From Planctomycetota bacterium (GTDB lineage Bacteria > Planctomycetota > Planctomycetia > Pirellulales > Lacipirellulaceae): DNA of 64,000 nt. The DNA lies in contig JAADGV010000121.1 in assembly GCA_013152205.1 (NCBI GenBank), positions 1 through 64,000 on the forward strand, given 5' to 3'. The position numbers and the translations under genes are program-made. The notes beneath the pieces were generated by a model, which saw only the letters and a list, made by a program, of their open reading frames with translations, made no database searches and was not told the DNA's origin. Positions 53,099-62,431 of this stretch are shown here, piece after piece (the first letter of the stretch is position 1; every line of letters starts with the position of its first letter).

Positions 53099-54991
53099 AT
53101 GCCTGCTAACTCACGCCATTTGATCGGTTCGTTTATTCTTCTTGCCCTGTTGGCTGGCGTTACCAAGGCCCTGTTCTTCAATAGCAGCTTGCCTCCGGCT
53201 GACTTTACGTTTGTCAACGAAAGCGAAATCAAAAGTCTCGACCCGGCCATTGTTACCGGCAGTCCCGAAAATCGTATTATCAATGCGGTTTTCGAAGGCC
53301 TGACAAAACTCCATCCCGAAACCCTCAAGCCGATCCCCGGGCTTGCCAAAAGCTGGGATATCTCCGACGACCTGCTCACCTACACTTTTCACATGAGGGA
53401 AGAAGCTCGTTGGACGGACGGTTCGCCTGTTGTCGCCACCGATATCCATTACTCGATGCGTCGTTTTCTGGGGCCTCGCACGGCTGCCGAATATGCCTAT
53501 CAAGCATGGTACATCAAGAACGCCCACAACTACAGCCTAGGGGCCAAGGGCATCCGGGCGGGCGATCCGGTCGAAGTGGAACTGAACCTACCGGTTGATG
53601 CGATCAATACTTGGCGTGGGGAAATTGTTCACGCCAAATTGCTGGCGGTCGAACAGAAAAGCGAGTCGGACGACCAACGGGTGTTCGTTGTTGAAATCGA
53701 TGGCAAGCCGGTTCGCTATCGGCCTGTTGACGACGAACATGCGGCCGAAAATAAGCCGCCCGCGAATACGCGTTGGTGTCGGCAAGTGCTGTTGGATTTT
53801 CGGGAGGTGGGGATCGAGGTCATTGATCCGCTTACCCTACGCATCACGCTTGAAAATCCTACGCCCTACTTCCTCAATCTGATGGGTTTTTATCCGCTTT
53901 TTCCGGTGAACCAAAAATGCATTGAAACGTTCGGCTCGCCTCAATGGGCAAAGCCTGAGAATATTGTCACGAATGGCCCTTTCAACGTCGAGTTTCGTCG
54001 GATTCGCGACCGCATCAGGCTGCGAAAAAGCGGAACTTACTGGAATCGTGATACGATACGCCTCAACGTGATCGACGCCCTTTCGGTCGACGCGGTTACC
54101 ACGTCGCTCAATATGTATATGACCGATACGGCAGATTGGGTGACCGAAGCACCGGGGCCAGCGCTGCGCATTTTGCGTCAGCAGCAACCGCCGCGTAATG
54201 ATCTTAACCCGGCACCCTTCCTGAGTACCTATTTTTACTTGCTCAATACGGCTCGCAAGCCGTTGGACGATATCCGAGTTCGCCGCGCGTTGTCGTTGGC
54301 ATTGGATCGCAAGGAAATCACGAGCAAGATTCTGGCTGCGGGAGAAGTTCCGGCATTGGGCTTCGTACCGCCGGGGATCACGGGGTACGAGTCGCAACAA
54401 ACGGCGGGTTACGATCCTGAGGAAGCTCGGCGTCTGCTTGCCGAGGCTGGCTATCCCGAGGGGAAAGGCTTTCCGCGACTGGATATTCTTTACAACACCC
54501 ACGAGATGCACCAAACCATTGCTGAAGTGATTCGCAAGCAGTGGCAACGCGAGTTGGGCATTTCGATCTCAACGCGAAATGAAGAATGGGCTACCTATTT
54601 GGCCAGCCAACGGCAGATGAAATACAACATCAGCCGTCGCGGCTGGGTGGGCGACTATGCCGACCCCAATACGTTTCTCGATATGTTTGTTACCGACAGC
54701 GAGCAAAACAGCACTGGCTGGAGCAATGCGGAGTACGATCGGCTGATTGCTGCTACAGGAAAAGAAGCCAACCCCGCAGTACGCATGCAGCTCTTTCAAC
54801 AAGCCGAGAAGATATTGCTGGACGAGTTGCCGATCCTTCCGATCTATTTCTACACCTCGAAAAACATGGTCAAACCCTACGTGCGTGGTTTTTACAACAA
54901 CGTCCAAGACTTCCATCCGCTGTGGGCCATTTGGATCGATCGAGAGAGTGGCGAGACCAACGAATTCATGAGAACGAAGGGGCAGCCATGA
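53099..54991 (+). CDS. oppA: Peptide ABC transporter substrate-binding protein
   Basis: 630 residues of the SBP_bac_5 family. An N-terminal signal/anchor (FILLALLAGVTKALFF) leads to FVNESEIKSLDPAIVTGSPE, GLAKSWDISDDLLTYTFHMR, TDGSPVVATDIHYSMRRFL, the VRRALSLALDRKEI hinge segment and YNISRRGWVGDYADPNTFLD. These are the family blocks of dipeptide/oligopeptide-binding proteins. An insert of ~60 residues (about 175-235) with charged sequence is unusual. Its stop overlaps oppB as ATGA. Confidence 0.93.
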   Translation: MPANSRHLIGSFILLALLAGVTKALFFNSSLPPADFTFVNESEIKSLDPAIVTGSPENRIINAVFEGLTKLHPETLKPIPGLAKSWDISDDLLTYTFHMREEARWTDGSPVVATDIHYSMRRFLGPRTAAEYAYQAWYIKNAHNYSLGAKGIRAGDPVEVELNLPVDAINTWRGEIVHAKLLAVEQKSESDDQRVFVVEIDGKPVRYRPVDDEHAAENKPPANTRWCRQVLLDFREVGIEVIDPLTLRITLENPTPYFLNLMGFYPLFPVNQKCIETFGSPQWAKPENIVTNGPFNVEFRRIRDRIRLRKSGTYWNRDTIRLNVIDALSVDAVTTSLNMYMTDTADWVTEAPGPALRILRQQQPPRNDLNPAPFLSTYFYLLNTARKPLDDIRVRRALSLALDRKEITSKILAAGEVPALGFVPPGITGYESQQTAGYDPEEARRLLAEAGYPEGKGFPRLDILYNTHEMHQTIAEVIRKQWQRELGISISTRNEEWATYLASQRQMKYNISRRGWVGDYADPNTFLDMFVTDSEQNSTGWSNAEYDRLIAATGKEANPAVRMQLFQQAEKILLDELPILPIYFYTSKNMVKPYVRGFYNNVQDFHPLWAIWIDRESGETNEFMRTKGQP

Positions 54992-55905
54992 TCGCGTTTT
55001 GCTTCAAGCGACTACTGTGGATGCTGCTCACACTGTGGATTGTCTTCACTGTTTCGTTTTTTCTGATGCGGGCTGTGCCGGGCGGGCCGTTTGATAGCGA
55101 ACGAGTACTCGAACCAGAGATCGAGCGTCTGCTTCAGAAACGCTACAACCTGGACAAAAGCCTCGCCGAGCAATACTGGATTGAACTGAGCAATTTTTCG
55201 CGTGGGGATTTTGGCCATAGTTTTAAGCTAACCGACTACTCGGTGAATGAGGTGATCGCCCAAGGGTTGCCGATTTCGATCACCCTGGGAACCTTTGCGT
55301 TGGTTTTCGCCTTAGTCCTGGGGCTGTTTGCCGGAATTATCTCAGCCGTTTATCGGGGCACCTGGGGCGATTTCATGCTGATGCTGGTTGCGACGATCGG
55401 CGTCGCACTGCCGAACTTTGTTGTCGCGGGCATCTGTATTATTCTGTTTGTTTTTATGATCCCGATTTTTCCTGCCGCCGGGTGGGGCAACTTTAGCCAA
55501 CTTGTCTTGCCTGCGTTTTGCCTAGGGGCTCCTTATGCGGCTTACGTGGCTCGCATCGTTCGTACCAGCATGTTGGATGTGTTGTCGCAAGATCATATTC
55601 GCACAGCCCGGGCCAAAGGCGTAGGCCCCGTGCGAGTGGTGATTGTCCACGCCCTGCGCGGTGCGTTGCTGCCGGTGGTTTCGTTTCTTGGCCCCGCAGT
55701 AGCGGGAATTTTGACCGGCTCTTTGGTCGTTGAGCAAGTGTTCGCGATTCCCGGCATGGGGTCGCATTTTGTACAAGCGGCCATCGCTCGCGACTACACA
55801 CTCGCGATGGGCCTTGTGATGCTCTACACGGTTTTGCTGTATTCGATGAATTGGCTGGTCGACCTGTCGTATGCGGTACTCGATCCTCGGGTAAAACTGA
55901 ATTGA
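54988..55905 (+). CDS. oppB: Peptide ABC transporter permease, OppB/DppB type
   Basis: 305 residues with six transmembrane helices. N-terminus FKRLLWMLLTLWIVFTVSFF, the periplasmic LQKRYNLDKSLAEQYWIELS, and the ATPase-coupling EAA-like loop RIVRTSMLDVLSQDHIRTAR with AKGVG. It ends VDLSYAVLDPRVKLN, typical for the family. ATG at 54988 overlaps the oppA stop. The frame is open upstream inside oppA but the real start is the coupled ATG. Confidence 0.95.
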   Translation: MIAFCFKRLLWMLLTLWIVFTVSFFLMRAVPGGPFDSERVLEPEIERLLQKRYNLDKSLAEQYWIELSNFSRGDFGHSFKLTDYSVNEVIAQGLPISITLGTFALVFALVLGLFAGIISAVYRGTWGDFMLMLVATIGVALPNFVVAGICIILFVFMIPIFPAAGWGNFSQLVLPAFCLGAPYAAYVARIVRTSMLDVLSQDHIRTARAKGVGPVRVVIVHALRGALLPVVSFLGPAVAGILTGSLVVEQVFAIPGMGSHFVQAAIARDYTLAMGLVMLYTVLLYSMNWLVDLSYAVLDPRVKLN

Positions 55906-56108
55906 GGAACCAATCAGAAATAACTTTTTCATTTTGAATTCACCACGGAGGCAAAGAGGATCTAACGAGGCCTTGGGCGCAACCAAAAAAAGGAAACCGC
56001 TAATGAACGCTAATATGCGCTAATAGTTTTTGCTTTGTAGTGGGTGAACCTGTCGGCGGAAAACGATTCGGAGTGGTAAGCTCAATCCGCCAACAGAACT
56101 ACCCACCC

Positions 56109-56283
56109 AGGACAACTGCAAAGTCACAATTACACAAAATAAACCGCAATAATTTGAACCACAGAGGACACGGAGTAGCACAGAGGAAATCTATTTTAAG
56201 GCACTCTGTGCTACTCCGTGTCCTCTGTGGTTATTCTTTTTTCTAAAACTTTGGTCGATCGTACCGACTTTGCAGTTATCCTG
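56109..56283. repeat. MITE-like palindrome with ACCACAGAGGAC core, copy 2
   Basis: Ends AGGACAACTGCAAAGTC and GACTTTGCAGTTATCCT; core ACCACAGAGGACACGGAGTA with inverse TACTCCGTGTCCTCTGTGGT. Same architecture as 13283-13572. It lies inside the opp operon, between oppB and oppC. The rest of 55906-56361 includes a GAAACCGCTAATGAACGC unit (near 55991) but no gene. Confidence 0.8.
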
Positions 56284-56361
56284 ATCACTCACCCTACGAA
56301 TCCTGCTTATTTCCTAGAGTACAATTTTGGTTTTTGAGAGATAGAATCTGAGGGAAAACAC

Positions 56362-57675
56362 TTGTCTGACGTTGTTGCTAATACGAAAAATATTGCCACA
56401 GGCAATCGCCAGCCGGTCGAAGGGGTTTCGCTGGCTCAAGATGCTTGGCGACGCTTGCGCCGGAATCGGGTGGCCAATGCGTCTCTCATCGCGCTGGCAA
56501 CCGTCTCGCTGCTGGCGTTGCTCACGCCGATATTGCCGCTGCAAGCGCCCGACTTCACGCAAACTTCGGTTCAATACGCCGAGCCAACCGCCTCGCCACT
56601 CTGGCTAACTACTTTTGATTTAGACATCGAAGGGATCAACAACAGTCCCCCGGCGATTGCCGAGTTGAAAACTCAAATCCCCGGCTTAGAAACAACGTTG
56701 GCCCAAGCCAAGCAAGAACTAAAACAAGCCACGGCTAAATTGCCGGACGATCTTTCGGACGATCAACGCAAAGCTCAACTGGCCTCAACCCAAAAAACTT
56801 TCGACGACGCCAAAGCGGTCGTCCGTCACAAATATGCTGAAATCCACGACACCGTCCAACAGCCTTACCGCAAGCTGGGGTTTGCGAACCTCAGTTGGCT
56901 CAGTCGCCAAATGGTTCAGCTACGCTACTCGTTGTTCGGCAACCGTAGCTTGAATTCGTTCTGCGGGCGCGACGTGCTGGGGCGCGACCTGCTTTCTCGG
57001 CTGTTTTGGGGGGCACGCATTTCTCTTATCGTTGGGCTGGTGGCCACGATTGTTTCGCTGGTGATTGGCGTTACCTATGGCGCTGTGTCGGGTTACTTTG
57101 GTGGCTGGGTCGACGATGCCATGATGCGGTTTGTCGACGTGATGTACTCGATCCCGTTTATCTTTGTCGTGATTTTTTTGATTACGATCTTGGGCGAGGA
57201 AAGCGTTGCCGACGAGCTTGCCTACTGGGGCATCGATCGTATCACCATCTTTTTCTTCGTGGTGGGGGCCATCTATTGGCTTACGATGGCTCGGGTGGTC
57301 CGCGGCCAAGTGATCTCGCTCAAGAATGAGCTGTACGTCGAAGCTGCCCGATCGGTTGGTGCGAGCCGCGCACGGATTATTTTCTTGCACCTGCTACCCA
57401 ACCTCTTCAGCGTGGTGTTGGTCTACCTCACGCTGACGATCCCCCGCGTCATGCTATTCGAGGCATTTTTGTCTTTTCTGGGTTTAGGAGTCGAGCCTCC
57501 CGACGTTTCCTGGGGCCTACTCGCCAACGAAGGCATCAAAGTGATCACCCCAGTAAAAATCTACTGGTGGTTGATTCTCTTCCCCAGCCTGGCGCTCGGC
57601 ACCACGCTGCTCGCGCTGAACTTTCTTGGCGATGGACTACGCGATGCGCTCGATCCACGTTTACGGGATGCGTGA
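56362..57675 (+). CDS. oppC: Peptide ABC transporter permease, OppC type, with coiled-coil insert
   Basis: 437 residues, versus ~300 normally. First transmembrane helix LIALATVSLLALLTPIL (about 42-60), then a ~100-residue extra periplasmic segment with a likely coiled coil (TTLAQAKQELKQATAKLP, ASTQKTFDDAKAVVRHKYAE), and from about 202 the standard core: GRDVLGRDLLSRLFWGARIS, LYVEAARSVGASRARI (EAA loop) and FLGDGLRDALDPRLRD. TTG start at 56362 is 6 bases after GAGGGA. A palindromic element separates it from oppB. No OppD/OppF ATPase gene lies in the window. Confidence 0.92.
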   Translation: MSDVVANTKNIATGNRQPVEGVSLAQDAWRRLRRNRVANASLIALATVSLLALLTPILPLQAPDFTQTSVQYAEPTASPLWLTTFDLDIEGINNSPPAIAELKTQIPGLETTLAQAKQELKQATAKLPDDLSDDQRKAQLASTQKTFDDAKAVVRHKYAEIHDTVQQPYRKLGFANLSWLSRQMVQLRYSLFGNRSLNSFCGRDVLGRDLLSRLFWGARISLIVGLVATIVSLVIGVTYGAVSGYFGGWVDDAMMRFVDVMYSIPFIFVVIFLITILGEESVADELAYWGIDRITIFFFVVGAIYWLTMARVVRGQVISLKNELYVEAARSVGASRARIIFLHLLPNLFSVVLVYLTLTIPRVMLFEAFLSFLGLGVEPPDVSWGLLANEGIKVITPVKIYWWLILFPSLALGTTLLALNFLGDGLRDALDPRLRDA

Positions 57676-57753
57676 GTATGTTGCAAAAAGGTATTGATGA
57701 AATACAGTAAACGGCTCAATACTGGTTCAAAGCCAACTTGGTAATCCTGCTCG

Positions 57754-58461
57754 TTAAAGGAAGAACCGATTCGCAGCTATTGGTGTGTACGGATGGTTCC
57801 GAATAGCCTCCGCATCGCGGTCAAGTGCATGAAATAGGTAACCGCAAAGCAGCACAGGCCAAGGGCCACTGCCATCTAGCCCCAGGTCTTCCGAGCTGAT
57901 TCTTTCGTTTTCCATCAAGCGTTCATAGTCTGGGTAGGCTAACTTGATGTCTGCCATATCGACCATCGGTAAGGCGTTTGGGTCGAGTAATTCGATTCTA
58001 GCCCGCTTATATGCCTCAAATACAAACCCCGCACAACTAAATCGCGTTCTTGCATAGCGACCATCAGCTTCACGCAAAGGGGACGCGTGTGGGCGAACGC
58101 AGTACATTTCCGAAGTGGCCCTTATCAACCCGCTCCGACTGAGCTGCAGAAAGGCCGAATGCTCGCCATCGTGAAGATCAACGAACGTCCGAATCTTATG
58201 TACTTCATCGTCTGTTAAGGTGGCGCTGCCCACAACGCTAACTTTCATGTGCTCCGGGTCACGCCGCCCGTGTAAAGGCGGCCTCATGTGGAGTATGGGG
58301 ATCTTGCGGGTCTCGTGGGTTCCTGTAGATTCAGTAAGCCCTGCGTGATCGACGAAGCCAGTTTCTTTGCCATCCCTCCCCACGACATCGAAGATGAGGA
58401 GTTTAAGTGGAGTCGTTGATTCGCTTACACGATAGCTCGGCACACCCGTCCCCCGTATCAC
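57754..58461 (-). CDS. Unrecognised protein with Cys/His motif, third gene of operon
   Basis: About 235 residues, no family recognised. The most structured part is FSCAGFVFEAYKRARIELLD (about 158-177 of this start), which recalls the CxGFVxxAY helix around the catalytic cysteine of NlpC/P60-type peptidases; a later CGYLFHALDRD could supply the His. An earlier HDGEHSAFLQLS holds two further His. This is resemblance only. It begins with GTG inside the GTGA overlap with the previous gene's stop, so translation is coupled. Last gene of the three-gene operon. Confidence 0.62.
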   Translation of the reverse strand: MIRGTGVPSYRVSESTTPLKLLIFDVVGRDGKETGFVDHAGLTESTGTHETRKIPILHMRPPLHGRRDPEHMKVSVVGSATLTDDEVHKIRTFVDLHDGEHSAFLQLSRSGLIRATSEMYCVRPHASPLREADGRYARTRFSCAGFVFEAYKRARIELLDPNALPMVDMADIKLAYPDYERLMENERISSEDLGLDGSGPWPVLLCGYLFHALDRDAEAIRNHPYTPIAANRFFL

Positions 58462-59432
58462 ACGTTTGTAAGGACTTTGTCCCGCAATTCGCCAAGCCAA
58501 TTCGCAGCGTCCGGGTTATTTTCGCTCCAACGCTCACGGAGGTCGTCGAGATCGTCGCTGACAAGTTCAGCGAACCACTGATAGGGGCATGCAATCGCTG
58601 CTTGCCATGCCTGCTCGGCCAGTGGACTACGCATCGAGACGATTGCCTCAATGGACAACGAAGCCGCTGCCGAGTGCTTTTCTTTCAAAAGAATTCGCGG
58701 ATTGGTGTATGCTTGCGCGATCTCCAAAAGTCGCCGAGCCAATTGCGGTTGTGGGTCAGCATCGACAGGTGGACAGACCTCGAAGTTGCGATAGATCATC
58801 TTGGCAACCTCGATTTCTAGCTCGATCGGGAGCGGCGACCGGTTCCCTGATTCAAGCAGAACCGCCAACTCACCCATGCGGTCTATCGGCATAATCGCGA
58901 TGTACTTGCGGATCGCCGCCCCAACGGCCACAAGTTCATCGCGATCGTTGCTGCTGCGGTGATCAAGGATGTACTGCCAGAGCAGCGGCAGAAGAATTGG
59001 GTGCTGCGACCGATCGATACGTGTCAGCTCAACTTCGCAGATCAGACTGCAGGAAGGATTCGCTCCAGCATTGGCCAACTGCTGTAGAAGCTGATCAGGT
59101 GTACGTACACTAGAATCCGTAGTGGCATCAAAGGGCTGTCTTGTGCTTGATGGAACCGACTGCGGATCTGTCGATTCACGATCCGCCCGTTCGGCATTAT
59201 GGAAGAACGCCGGCCCTTCGTCGGTTTGAAGTGCTAAGTTAAATCGCCCGGGGGACGATTCCTCGGCAACGCCCTCGTGAACAGTCAACATCGGCGCCGG
59301 CAAACGACCTCTCTTTAGCGACTTGAGGGTCTCTGAAAAGCCCTGCTGCTTCATTGCCATGAGAGCAGCCTCATCGATTTCTCGAAAGTACGCGTCTGAG
59401 GACGACGTTCGCGTTTCACCGGGTTGTGGCAC
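58458..59432 (-). CDS. Unrecognised helical protein, second gene of operon
   Basis: 324 residues. The first ~125 are polar and probably disordered with many Ser/Thr/Pro (SVPSSTRQPFDATTDSS). From about 130 it is alpha-helical with HEAT-like hydrophobic periodicity (QHPILLPLLWQYILDH, RDELVAVGAAIRKYIAI, PIELEIEVAKMIYRNFEV, QLARRLLEIAQAYTNP, AAASLSIEAIVSM, QWFAELVSDDLDDLRERW). No catalytic motif seen. GTG start preceded by AGAGGG at 9-10 bases; it begins 5 bases after the first gene's stop. Probably a scaffold or partner protein; that is inference. Confidence 0.62.
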   Translation of the reverse strand: MPQPGETRTSSSDAYFREIDEAALMAMKQQGFSETLKSLKRGRLPAPMLTVHEGVAEESSPGRFNLALQTDEGPAFFHNAERADRESTDPQSVPSSTRQPFDATTDSSVRTPDQLLQQLANAGANPSCSLICEVELTRIDRSQHPILLPLLWQYILDHRSSNDRDELVAVGAAIRKYIAIMPIDRMGELAVLLESGNRSPLPIELEIEVAKMIYRNFEVCPPVDADPQPQLARRLLEIAQAYTNPRILLKEKHSAAASLSIEAIVSMRSPLAEQAWQAAIACPYQWFAELVSDDLDDLRERWSENNPDAANWLGELRDKVLTNV

Positions 59433-59437
59433 TACGA

Positions 59438-60166
59438 TTAACCCTCTGTAACTGTGGATTTAGTTCTTGGGATCGGAAGGTGCTGGTTAGCCAAGAGTTC
59501 CTTGATCATTTTTAGCTTGAGATGAGCGTCTGCAATCTTCTCACCGAACTTCGCGATCTGCCTTTCAGTGACGCGTACCTCAACTACGGCGGAGTCGCCA
59601 TCGGACGTGCTGTATTCCAGTCGCAGAACGGTTAGTGGTATCGCCCCATCGATTCGATCGCGCTCCCGATCAAAGATTGGGCGGATGTCACAGATAATTT
59701 GAAAATCGTCGAGTTCCGCGCCGATAGCATCCACCAACTGCTGTGCTTTGTATTGTTTCGCGATCCCGATTGGCTCTGCGACCAACTTTCGCAGCCGATT
59801 GGTCAGCGCCCGACGCTCTTGCGGCGTAAGCTCCTCAGCCTTTTCCTCAATCGCCTTGCCCAATGCATCCATGGCATCCAATGCATCGATGTCTGCATCA
59901 TGGACGATGCTGCCAATTTGATAAATGATCGATGCGATGCGATCGGAATCATCGCCTTCGTCTAGCGAATCACTAACAATTGATGCCAGATCGGAGCGAC
60001 CGAGGAAAGCATCGGTCTTAGCGAGTTTGGTGGATAATCGTGAATACGCATTTTGATCGATCTTGAGGATCTGTTGCGCATCCTCCAGAAAGTCTGCATC
60101 TTGCACAAGATGATCGATCAAGAATCTGAACGGAGGCTTAGCGAATGGGAATCTAATGGTGGTCAT
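59438..60166 (-). CDS. Unrecognised protein, first gene of operon
   Basis: 242 residues. An N-terminal helical region (FRFLIDHLVQDADFLEDA, DRIASIIYQIGSIV) is followed by a long helix with DALGKAIEEKAEEL and then a C-terminal alpha/beta module (IPLTVLRLEYSTSDGDSAVV, then ERQIAKFGEKIADAHLKL), whose strand-strand-helix order faintly recalls COMM-type domains of eukaryotes; I give this little weight. ATG start with no clear ribosome site. The following gene starts 5 bases after its stop. No known system matches the three-gene order. Confidence 0.62.
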   Translation of the reverse strand: MTTIRFPFAKPPFRFLIDHLVQDADFLEDAQQILKIDQNAYSRLSTKLAKTDAFLGRSDLASIVSDSLDEGDDSDRIASIIYQIGSIVHDADIDALDAMDALGKAIEEKAEELTPQERRALTNRLRKLVAEPIGIAKQYKAQQLVDAIGAELDDFQIICDIRPIFDRERDRIDGAIPLTVLRLEYSTSDGDSAVVEVRVTERQIAKFGEKIADAHLKLKMIKELLANQHLPIPRTKSTVTEG

Positions 60167-60427
60167 TTTTATGATCGTTCCCGATCTTACATCGCAGTTT
60201 TGGCGGAGCTTCGATGATCGATTACCCGCTGAGTCTAACTGAAATTACATCGATTCGCAATCGCTTCTTTTCAGCCCTAGGATCACACAGGACCACAACA
60301 GGGATTGGCAAAGTAGACAGGATGGACGGTTTTGCCAGAGATTATAGCGTAATGATAGAGACAACGACTGTTCGCTGATAGGATCACCCTTTTTCTGGAC
60401 TTCTGAAGTGTCGAACCAAGCGCCCAA

Positions 60428-60480
60428 TAAAAAATCTCCCGGGCAAACGGCGAACGATTTCGCTGTCTCCCCGGGAGATT
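60428..60480 (-). terminator. Rho-independent terminator of the DUF3300-like gene
   Basis: AATCTCCCGGG (60433-60443) pairs with CCCGGGAGATT (about 60470-60480) around a ~26-base loop; on the minus strand a T-run follows (A-run 60428-60434). It lies 28 bases beyond the stop at 60508. Confidence 0.8.
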
Positions 60481-60507
60481 GGTTTTGCTTAGGTTTTCGG
60501 CGAAGAA

Positions 60508-62142
60508 CTAGCGACGTCCGCGACCACCGCCGCCGCCGCCACTTCTGCTGCGTCCTTGAGAACGACCGCCAGAGCGGGCGGAGCTTCCGTTGCGGGGTGA
60601 TGCTTGTGCACCTGTGCGAGCTTGGCCTGCCAGGTTTCCGCCGGGGCGGCTGAAGCCTGTTTGCGAGGGGCGACCGGTACTAGTCCGTGCGTTCGCGCGG
60701 TTTGCGTTGGCTTGGCTGAACCTGGAATTTCCTTGCACCTCAGCCGGTCGACCGGTGCTTGCTTGGGCGGTCGAACTACGGGCTGCCGAATTATTGCTTG
60801 TGCTTCCGGCTTGCCCGTCGCCGGCGGTGTAGGTGTTGCTGCCGTTTCCGGTGGTTACGGTCGTCGAGGCTTGTCCGTTGCCAGCCGTTGTGCTTGTTTG
60901 GGCAGAACCTTGGGCCGTGTTGATGGTCGAGGAACCTTGATAGCTGCCGGTTCCGTTGCCGGTTGCTTGGCCGCTACCATTGTGGGTGTAGCTGGCGTTG
61001 GCGTTCGTTGTGTTCAAGCTGCCGCTGGTCGAGCGGTCGAAATTCGTCGAGCCGTCTGCATTCTGGCTCACATTGCCTTGGCCAGAGCGGCTTACCGTGC
61101 CAGCCGAGCCAAAATTGCTATCGAAACTGCCCGTGGCTTGGCTCTGGAAAGTGGCGCCGTTGCCGGTTTGGGTTACGTTGCCTGTTGCTTGACCTGCGCC
61201 AGAGATGGTGTTGCCACCCGAACCGGTGACCGAGCCGCTGCCGGCAGCTCCCGCGTAGGTGGTATCGCCGACGGTTGTTTTGCCAATCGCCCCGGCCCCT
61301 TGGGCATAAGCTGAGTTGCCATTCGGGCCTTGAATGGTTGTCGAAGCGGCGCCGATCGCAGCGTCGGTCGTGCCATTGCTGTACTGTGCGCTTGCACCTT
61401 GCGTGGTGGCGGTCGCCGAATTGCCATTGGGGCCGGTATAGGTCGAAGTGCTTGTGCCTGAAGCGGCCGTTGCATTGCCATTAGCGCTTGTTGCGGTGGT
61501 TTGTGTGGCGGTTGTCGTTCCTGCCGTCGTTGTCCCGGTGGTAGTTGTTGTCGCCGTTGAACCGTGGTGGGTATTGTAGTGGACATTGTTATGGGCCTGA
61601 GCAAGTTCGTGGGCGACCGCATAGGTCCAAAGCCCGCGAGCTACGGCTCCTGCATACGGTACGTACGCAGCCGGATACCCGACCGCGGCGCCACCGGCAT
61701 AAGTTTCGGTCGTCGAGCCAGTTGCTTGCTCCTGTTGCGCGGCGATCTCCATTTTCGCACGCACGGAATCAATCGCGCCCCAGACGTCGGCCAATTGTGT
61801 TTGCGAAGCAACTCCCAATCGAGCAGTGTAGGCTAAGTTTTCATCCAACTGCTGAAGCAAACTCGGGTACTGCAAAAGGCCTTGCAAGCTGGTCGAGTAC
61901 GGCTGAGTCGGCGTGACCTTGCTGGCAGCTTCGTGCAAAGCGGTTGGGTTTTGCGAAGTCGCCAAGATTTGCTCGACAATCGAATCGGAGTAAACGGCAA
62001 CCCCAGCTACTAACGCTTCGAGCGATTCAGTAGATAGCGGCTGAACGAGCGCTGGCTCTTTGGCGATTATTTTTGTTTCTGTCAGAACGGCTGAACATAC
62101 AACCGCAATTAGCAAGCACACATTAACGAGACGATGAGACAT
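60508..62142 (-). CDS. DUF3300-like secreted protein with giant low-complexity tail
   Basis: About 544 residues. Signal peptide (VNVCLLIAVVCSAVLT), then a DUF3300-like helical domain (about 35-140): LEALVAGVAVYSDSIVEQIL corresponds to the ALYPDxLLxQIL block, with QPYSTSLQGLLQYPSLLQQL following. The last ~380 residues are Gly/Ser/Thr/Asn/Ala-rich with TGPNGNSA repeats and end in an Arg/Gly/Ser tail (GGRSQGRSRSGGGGGGRGRR). Such tails suggest a surface-exposed, possibly nucleic-acid- or polyanion-binding end. The ATG at 62142 follows AAGGA at 8 bases. Monocistronic, with its own terminator. Confidence 0.78.
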   Translation of the reverse strand: MSHRLVNVCLLIAVVCSAVLTETKIIAKEPALVQPLSTESLEALVAGVAVYSDSIVEQILATSQNPTALHEAASKVTPTQPYSTSLQGLLQYPSLLQQLDENLAYTARLGVASQTQLADVWGAIDSVRAKMEIAAQQEQATGSTTETYAGGAAVGYPAAYVPYAGAVARGLWTYAVAHELAQAHNNVHYNTHHGSTATTTTTGTTTAGTTTATQTTATSANGNATAASGTSTSTYTGPNGNSATATTQGASAQYSNGTTDAAIGAASTTIQGPNGNSAYAQGAGAIGKTTVGDTTYAGAAGSGSVTGSGGNTISGAGQATGNVTQTGNGATFQSQATGSFDSNFGSAGTVSRSGQGNVSQNADGSTNFDRSTSGSLNTTNANASYTHNGSGQATGNGTGSYQGSSTINTAQGSAQTSTTAGNGQASTTVTTGNGSNTYTAGDGQAGSTSNNSAARSSTAQASTGRPAEVQGNSRFSQANANRANARTSTGRPSQTGFSRPGGNLAGQARTGAQASPRNGSSARSGGRSQGRSRSGGGGGGRGRR

Positions 62143-62431
62143 CAAAGGATTCCTTGAGGTTTTGGGCAATGCACAGTCGAGGAGAAACTAGGTGACTGAA
62201 AAGTGCCAAGAGTGAAGAGTCGAGTAAAAGCATATTTGCACTACAGCGATTACTAAACCTTAGCCCAAGTTTTTCCTTTGTGGAGTAAAATCGGGATAAT
62301 TTTTTCCCGAGGATATTAGTGCGAAACCAGCATGTTTACTTTTTGCAACATCGGCAAGTGATCCGAGGAAAAGTTACCCCTCAGCATCGACAAATGGCTG
62401 GAATGTTACGATCGATTCTTTAATGCTGCTG

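Noticed and set aside
60604-61314. 236-codon plus-strand frame over the DUF3300-like gene
   Set aside because: Antisense shadow of the Gly/Ser/Thr low-complexity region.
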